This document shows positions 59,571-64,000 of a DNA stretch of 64,000 bases, one piece after another. Positions within the stretch are counted from its first letter, which is position 1, and the number at the start of each line of letters is the position of its first letter. A program made the position numbers and the translations under genes. Below the pieces are notes generated by a model. The model saw only the letters and a list, made by a program, of their open reading frames with translations, did not search any database and was not told the origin of the DNA. This DNA is from [Clostridium] asparagiforme DSM 15981 (lineage in GTDB: Bacteria; Bacillota; Clostridia; Lachnospirales; Lachnospiraceae), in NCBI GenBank assembly GCA_025149125.1, contig CP102272.1:5394001-5458000 (forward strand), written 5' to 3'.

Positions 59571-60986
59571 TTAATATGCGTTTTTATTGATAAAGCCTTT
59601 AAAGATCGTTAAAAACATAATTTTGAAATCAAACCCCAGGCTCCAGTTTTCGATATAATAAAGGTCGTGTTCAATCCGCTTCGTAATCGAGGTATCCCCC
59701 CGGTAGCCGTTAACCTGCGCCCAGCCGGTCAGTCCCGGCCGCACCTGGTGCTTGATCATATAGCGCGGAATTTCTTCCTTAAACTTCTCCACAAACAGCG
59801 GCCGCTCCGGCCTTGGCCCCACCAGGCTCATGTCCCCGACCAGAATGTTGAAAAACTGCGGCATCTCATCGATGCTTGTCTTGCGGATAAACTTCCCGAT
59901 GGGAGTCACTCTGGGATCATGGGGAGTCGTCCACTGACTCCGCTCCTTTTTAGGATCCTGGACCTCCATGGAACGGAATTTATACATTTTAAACGTATGG
60001 TTGTGCAATCCCACCCGTTCCTGGCTGTACAGCACCGGTCCCGGAGAAGTCACCTTGACCAGCAGGGCCGTAAGCAGCATAATGGGCGAAAAAATAACCA
60101 GACCAAACACAGCCCCCGCAATATCCACCAGCCGCTTCATGGTGGCGTTGAACATATTGGTCAGCGGCACATGGCGGATATGGATAATCGGAAGGCCCTG
60201 CAGGTCCTCCATAAACGGTATGGTCGGTATCATATTATTGTAATCCGGAATAAATTTGGTGTGAACCCCCGACTTCTCGCAGGCGGCCACAATCTCCTCC
60301 AGATTCATATATTCCTTGATGCTGAGGGTGATCGCGATCTCATCCAGCGTATTGGAAGCCAAAAACACCTCCAGGTTGGCAATCGGTCCCAGGACCTCCA
60401 CTCCCTTGTAGGCATAACCCGCCGGCTGATGGTCGTCCAAAATTCCCCGGATCTGATATCCCCACTCCGGGTTCACGCAGACCCGGTCCACGAACCCTTC
60501 CGCCGCCCGGCTGTAGCCGATCAGCAGAATGTGTTTCAGATTAAAGCCGTTGGAACGCATGGAACGCAGGAACAGGCGGATCGCATTCCGCTCCAGGGCC
60601 TGCATCACAATATTCAGCGCAAAGAACGCCAAAATCATTCTTGTGGAAAAATGGTACAGGTAGCCGTTCTTACGCGCTGCAAACAGCACAAATGTAATCA
60701 GCATCAGGCCGATAATATTGGCCTTACAGATATTAGCAAACTCCAGGCGCCGTCCCTGGACCCGTTTCGGCGCATACAGGTGAAATCCGCCGTACAGCAG
60801 CAGATACACCGGAACAATAAAAAGCAGCGCTGCGAAATAATACTGCGCCGGGACAACGCCCTCCGTCACAGGCAGCACCTTACCGCTGATCATAATCAGC
60901 CACACCAGGCTGTACGTCACCACAATAAACAGCGCGTCCAGCACCACATGCAGCCGGTTCAATGTCTTTTGATTATCCTTAATCAT
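59571..60986 (-). CDS. Polyprenyl-phosphate sugar-1-phosphate transferase (WbaP/WcaJ-like)
   Basis: Starts surface glycan assembly by moving a hexose-1-phosphate onto undecaprenyl phosphate. The 471 residues have four to five N-terminal membrane helices (about 15-130), a Rossmann-like middle domain (about 145-250: ILLIGYSRAAEGFVDRV) and the C-terminal catalytic domain with a further helix (AGAVFGLVIFSPIMLLTALL), MYKFRSM, KTSIDEMPQFFNILVGDMSL VGPRPE and RPGLTGWAQVNGY. Sugar specificity, glucose or galactose, cannot be read. Confidence 0.94.
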   Translation of the reverse strand: MIKDNQKTLNRLHVVLDALFIVVTYSLVWLIMISGKVLPVTEGVVPAQYYFAALLFIVPVYLLLYGGFHLYAPKRVQGRRLEFANICKANIIGLMLITFVLFAARKNGYLYHFSTRMILAFFALNIVMQALERNAIRLFLRSMRSNGFNLKHILLIGYSRAAEGFVDRVCVNPEWGYQIRGILDDHQPAGYAYKGVEVLGPIANLEVFLASNTLDEIAITLSIKEYMNLEEIVAACEKSGVHTKFIPDYNNMIPTIPFMEDLQGLPIIHIRHVPLTNMFNATMKRLVDIAGAVFGLVIFSPIMLLTALLVKVTSPGPVLYSQERVGLHNHTFKMYKFRSMEVQDPKKERSQWTTPHDPRVTPIGKFIRKTSIDEMPQFFNILVGDMSLVGPRPERPLFVEKFKEEIPRYMIKHQVRPGLTGWAQVNGYRGDTSITKRIEHDLYYIENWSLGFDFKIMFLTIFKGFINKNAY

Positions 60987-61130
60987 TCTATCTCATCTCA
61001 CCCTAATTCCCGGCCAACCCCCGCCGCCGCAAAATCCGCTCAAAAAACTCCGAATATCCTGTATATTATACATGATCTGTCAAGGCTTGACTATAAAAAA
61101 TATCTTAATTTTTTCCGTCTACGAGCCGGG

Positions 61131-61243
61131 CAGGGGGCCTTAGGAAAGGGTCCGGGAGCGTGCTCGCACGTTCCCGGGCACTTTTCTAAGGTTCCCTGTG
61201 TGGCGACAGCCACAAAGCCTGGGGCCGCGCGCGGCCCCAGGCT
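61131..61243 (+). repeat. Three abutting hairpins (element B2)
   Basis: The 328-bp gap 60987-61314 has no gene. It contains hairpin A 61131-61198 (32-bp arms, 26 matched; five of six differences are transitions giving G-U wobbles in plus-strand RNA; loop ctcg), hairpin B 61200-61213 (gtggc-gaca-gccac) and C 61216-61243, a perfect 28-bp palindrome with half-site agcctggggccgcg. Total length (113 nt) and order match element B1 at 33202. Function unknown. Confidence 0.8.
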
Positions 61244-61314
61244 TCCCGGCGGACTCTCTCCCGCCAGTACCTCATTTCCAGCTCCCGCCAATCCCTTCCC
61301 CGTCAGAATCACTC

Positions 61315-62307
61315 TCACTTCCCCCTAATCTTCCCCACCTGTCTCCACCCAAACTCCCACAAATACACCATCATTCCCGCCATCATCTCCCCCTGAGCTC
61401 TCCAGCAGGCCCCATTCTTCACCTTCCGAAAATCCACCCTCTTACACTTCCCCCTACTCTCAATTCCTTCCTTCACCCCATCCCAATAAACCTTCCCAAA
61501 CCCCAACCGCTTAAAAAACCCATACTTCACCCAAATCCCCACTGCCAGAGGAACTGCATTCAGCGCCAGCTGCCAGTCCGGCATATTCTTATAATTCAAA
61601 TATACATTATTCCTTGCGGCCAGCCTCACCTTAAACTCATTATACTTCGACCCGCTGGTCCCGCTCCCCACATGATACACCACCGCATCCGGACAATACA
61701 CATTGTCATACCCGGCCAGCTTCGCCCGGTATCCCACATCCATATCCTCCAGATACGCAAAATGCATCTCATCAAAATACCCAATCTCCTCAAACACGCA
61801 TTTCCGGTAAATTCCCGCCCCCGCGCACGCCGAAAACACCCTGCAGGCCCGGTTATACTTCCTCGCCGACCTCCCCACGCCTCTCTGAAACGCCCATCCC
61901 AGCACGCAGTACATATCCCCCGCGTCGTCCATCAGCTCCCGGTTAAACATCTGCACCATCTTAGGACTCACCGAAAAAATCCGTTCCGACCTTCCGATGG
62001 CTCTCACCAATTCCCCCACATAATCCGGCTCCGGCTCCGTGTCATTATTTAACAGGATCACATAAGGCGTATCCGCCGCCTTGATCCCCACATTCACCGC
62101 CCCGGAAAATCCCGTATTCTTCTCCAGAAAAATCGTGGGAACACCGCGCTCCTTCAGCCATTCCACGCTGCCGTCCGTAGACCCGTTGTCCACCACCAGC
62201 ACCTTAAAATGCCGGTACACCTGTAAATCCAGCGCCGCGAAGCAATCCTCCATGAACCGCAGTCCGTTATAATTCGGTATCACCACCGTCACCATCGTCC
62301 GCTTCAT
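61315..62307 (-). CDS. GT2-family glycosyltransferase
   Basis: A 330-residue cytoplasmic glycosyltransferase, GT-A fold. VVIPNYNGLRFMEDCFAAL and VVDNGSTDGSVEWL form the nucleotide-sugar site, LLNNDTEPEPDYV holds the DxD-like motif and EDMDVGYRA the catalytic-base region. Resembles rhamnosyltransferase-like enzymes of cell-wall polysaccharide synthesis. The ATGA overlap with the upstream glycosyltransferase indicates coupling. The C-terminal 60 residues are basic, perhaps membrane-associated. Confidence 0.9.
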   Translation of the reverse strand: MKRTMVTVVIPNYNGLRFMEDCFAALDLQVYRHFKVLVVDNGSTDGSVEWLKERGVPTIFLEKNTGFSGAVNVGIKAADTPYVILLNNDTEPEPDYVGELVRAIGRSERIFSVSPKMVQMFNRELMDDAGDMYCVLGWAFQRGVGRSARKYNRACRVFSACAGAGIYRKCVFEEIGYFDEMHFAYLEDMDVGYRAKLAGYDNVYCPDAVVYHVGSGTSGSKYNEFKVRLAARNNVYLNYKNMPDWQLALNAVPLAVGIWVKYGFFKRLGFGKVYWDGVKEGIESRGKCKRVDFRKVKNGACWRAQGEMMAGMMVYLWEFGWRQVGKIRGK

Positions 62308-64000
62308 GCCTGTTCCTCCGGCGCAAACCGGTCATACACGCTCAGATCATAGGGTTCCCCGATTTTCTCCTTCAGCAGATCCCGCAGCGCGAAATTAGAC
62401 TTGCGCAGCGTCAGATTCGGATTATAATACGGATCTCCATTTTGAATGATATCCGGCCACTTCTTAATAAAAACCGCCACCTCCCGGTTAAACCGCTCGA
62501 TCTTCTCCGGCGTATCCTCCAGCCCTCTGGACTTAGACTCATAGTGATACAGCAACGCATACGGCGCATACACCACCAGTTTCCCCAAACTGCGCACCTT
62601 CATGCAATAGTCGATATCATTAAAAGCCACGGCCAACTCCTCCGAAAGCCCGCCCACCTGATCGAACACCGACTTTTTCGTCATCATGCAGGCCGCCGTC
62701 ACCGCGCTGTAATCCTGGGCGCACATCGCCCGGTGGAAATAACTGTTCTCCGCCTTATGCAGCCCGATAAACGTGTGCCCGGCAATCCCGCCGAACCCGA
62801 CCACCACGCCCGCGTGCTGGATCGTATCGTCCGCATACAGCAGTCTCGCGCCCACAATCCCAACGTCCTCGCGCTGACAGAAACCCAACATTTCCTGAAT
62901 ACAATCCGGCTCAATAATCTCCGTATCGTTATTCAGCAGCAGCAGATATTCTCCCGCTGCAAACCCGGCCCCAAAATTATTAATGGCCGAGTAATTAAAC
63001 TCCCGCTCCCAGGTCACCACCCGCACATTCCCATGCTCCGCCTGAAGCCGCTCATAATACGCAAAGGTTTCCGCCTCCGTGCTATTATTCTCCACAATCA
63101 CAAATTCCAGATTCCGATAAGTCGCCCGCTCCATCAGCGACTTCACGCAGACATCCAGATCCTGCCAGTGATCCTTATTGGGAATCACTACCGACACCAG
63201 CGGTTCCCCCTGAATCTTAAACTTCGTGCGATAAATCCCAAAGTCCACACCCTTCACCACGGACTCCGCCTCGATTCCCATGCGCTCATAGTGCGCCATA
63301 ATGGCTCTGGCCCCTGCCTCAAAGGCATACCGCTTGCTCTCCGGGTTGCTGGCCGTGGAATTCTGATGGCAGCGCCAGTGGTACAGCACCTTGGGAATAT
63401 GGTAAACTTCCTTCGCCGCCTCCGTGCACCGGAAAATGAAATCATAGTCCTGAGCCCCATCAAACTCCTGCCGGAACCTTCCCACCGTTTCCAGCAGATC
63501 CATCCGCACCACAAACAAATGGCAGATATAATTCACGCTGGTCAAAAGATCCGGGTTGAAATCCGGCTTGAAATGCGGGTCGAACAGCGCCTTCCCGTCC
63601 ATGTCCAGCTTGTCCTCGTCCGAATAAATCACCTGTGCATTGGGCCGCTCGTTAATCGCCTTCACCACCTCATACAGCGCATGAGGCGGAAGCGTGTCGT
63701 CGTGGTCCGCAAGCACCAGAAAATCCCCCCGCGCCATATCCATGGCCGCGTTGGTATTTCCCGCGATCCCCTTATTTTCACCCAAAATCTGGTAACGAAT
63801 CCGTGAATCCTTCTCCGCGTACCTGCGCAGCACCCGCTCCAGGCTCTCGCCCTTGGGGCTGCCGTCGGCGATGCAAACCTCCCAGTTGGTATACGTCTGG
63901 GCCAGGATGGAGTCCAGCATCTCCTTCAAATACCGCTCCGGCGTCTTGTAAGCCGGAATGGCGATGGACAGCCTGGGCTCAAAATCGAACAATTTCTTCC
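62304..64000 (-). CDS. Two-domain GT2 glycosyltransferase, 5' end beyond window
   Basis: The frame is open to the window edge (at least 564 residues); the TTG at 63992 is not a convincing start, and the family normally has more N-terminal sequence. Two GT-A domains are present. The first, after LSIAIPAYKTPERYLKEMLD, has ADHDD; the second, after VSVVIPNKDHWQDLDVCVKS, has LLNNDTEI and NDIDYCMKV. Such bifunctional enzymes build rhamnose- or galactose-containing wall and capsule polymers. Sugar specificity unknown. It overlaps the next gene by 4 bp. Confidence 0.9.
   Translation of the reverse strand, partial: KKLFDFEPRLSIAIPAYKTPERYLKEMLDSILAQTYTNWEVCIADGSPKGESLERVLRRYAEKDSRIRYQILGENKGIAGNTNAAMDMARGDFLVLADHDDTLPPHALYEVVKAINERPNAQVIYSDEDKLDMDGKALFDPHFKPDFNPDLLTSVNYICHLFVVRMDLLETVGRFRQEFDGAQDYDFIFRCTEAAKEVYHIPKVLYHWRCHQNSTASNPESKRYAFEAGARAIMAHYERMGIEAESVVKGVDFGIYRTKFKIQGEPLVSVVIPNKDHWQDLDVCVKSLMERATYRNLEFVIVENNSTEAETFAYYERLQAEHGNVRVVTWEREFNYSAINNFGAGFAAGEYLLLLNNDTEIIEPDCIQEMLGFCQREDVGIVGARLLYADDTIQHAGVVVGFGGIAGHTFIGLHKAENSYFHRAMCAQDYSAVTAACMMTKKSVFDQVGGLSEELAVAFNDIDYCMKVRSLGKLVVYAPYALLYHYESKSRGLEDTPEKIERFNREVAVFIKKWPDIIQNGDPYYNPNLTLRKSNFALRDLLKEKIGEPYDLSVYDRFAPEEQA

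Overview
The window looks like chromosomal DNA of a Lachnospiraceae-type clostridium (Firmicutes). The signs are the Gram-positive S10-spc-alpha ribosomal order running through to rpoA and rplQ, a long L17 of the kind I associate with Lachnospiraceae, a SCIFF peptide with its radical-SAM maturase, choline-binding-type cell-wall repeat proteins, PTS sugar uptake and no respiratory genes. Almost everything is on the minus strand. I see no rRNA, tRNA, IS element or CRISPR array.

Layout from left to right. (1) 1-3337: truA (cut by the edge), ecfT, ecfA2, ecfA1, an operon with its own promoter. (2) 3451-14890: an 11-12 kb block between the usual neighbours ecfA1 and rplQ. It holds a three-component sensor (lipoprotein binding protein, LytS/YesM-type kinase, AraC-type response regulator), an Fe3+/hexose-phosphate type ABC importer, an HTH fragment and two tandem paralogous cell-wall-binding proteins. 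(3) 14890-31560: 30 ribosomal and associated genes from rpsJ to rplQ with secY, adk, map, a KOW protein, infA, rpmJ and rpoA. Promoters of the form TTGCAT-N17-TATAAT/TATGAT precede rpsJ and rpmJ. (4) 31620-34410: a third cell-wall-binding protein, a cluster of three hairpins and a SAM methyltransferase. (5) 34393-40133: a cellobiose-type PTS operon (HPr-like, EIIB, EIIC, EIIA, GH1 phosphoglycosidase) opposite a PRD/EIIA regulator. (6) 40162-48888: two S8 peptidases without signal peptides flanking a SCIFF, radical-SAM maturase, tgt, yajC group, with a HAD phosphatase, a TIGR04086-type membrane protein and LspA. (7) 48911-56562: a divergent ClpX paralog, an HtrA protease, and an AbgT-type transporter with PyrK-like and PyrD-like enzymes opposite a LysR regulator. 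(8) 56594-64000: surface polysaccharide genes: a giant LCP ligase, an initiating sugar-phosphate transferase and two GT2 glycosyltransferases, the last cut by the edge.

The most unusual material is non-coding. Two roughly 270-nt elements (3451-3718 and 46084-46358) share a 16-bp flank and an architecture: a very long stem enclosing two small hairpins. Two 113-nt elements (33202-33314 and 61131-61243) share another: three abutting hairpins, long, short, medium. In the long stems nearly every departure from perfect symmetry is a transition that becomes a G-U wobble in a plus-strand RNA (13 of 13 transitions that I count by eye), which suggests folded RNAs or RNA-selected repeats. A five-unit 39-bp hairpin array fills the tgt-yajC gap, and 93-bp, 60-bp and 14-bp repeats occur at 7309-7716 and 48911-48966.
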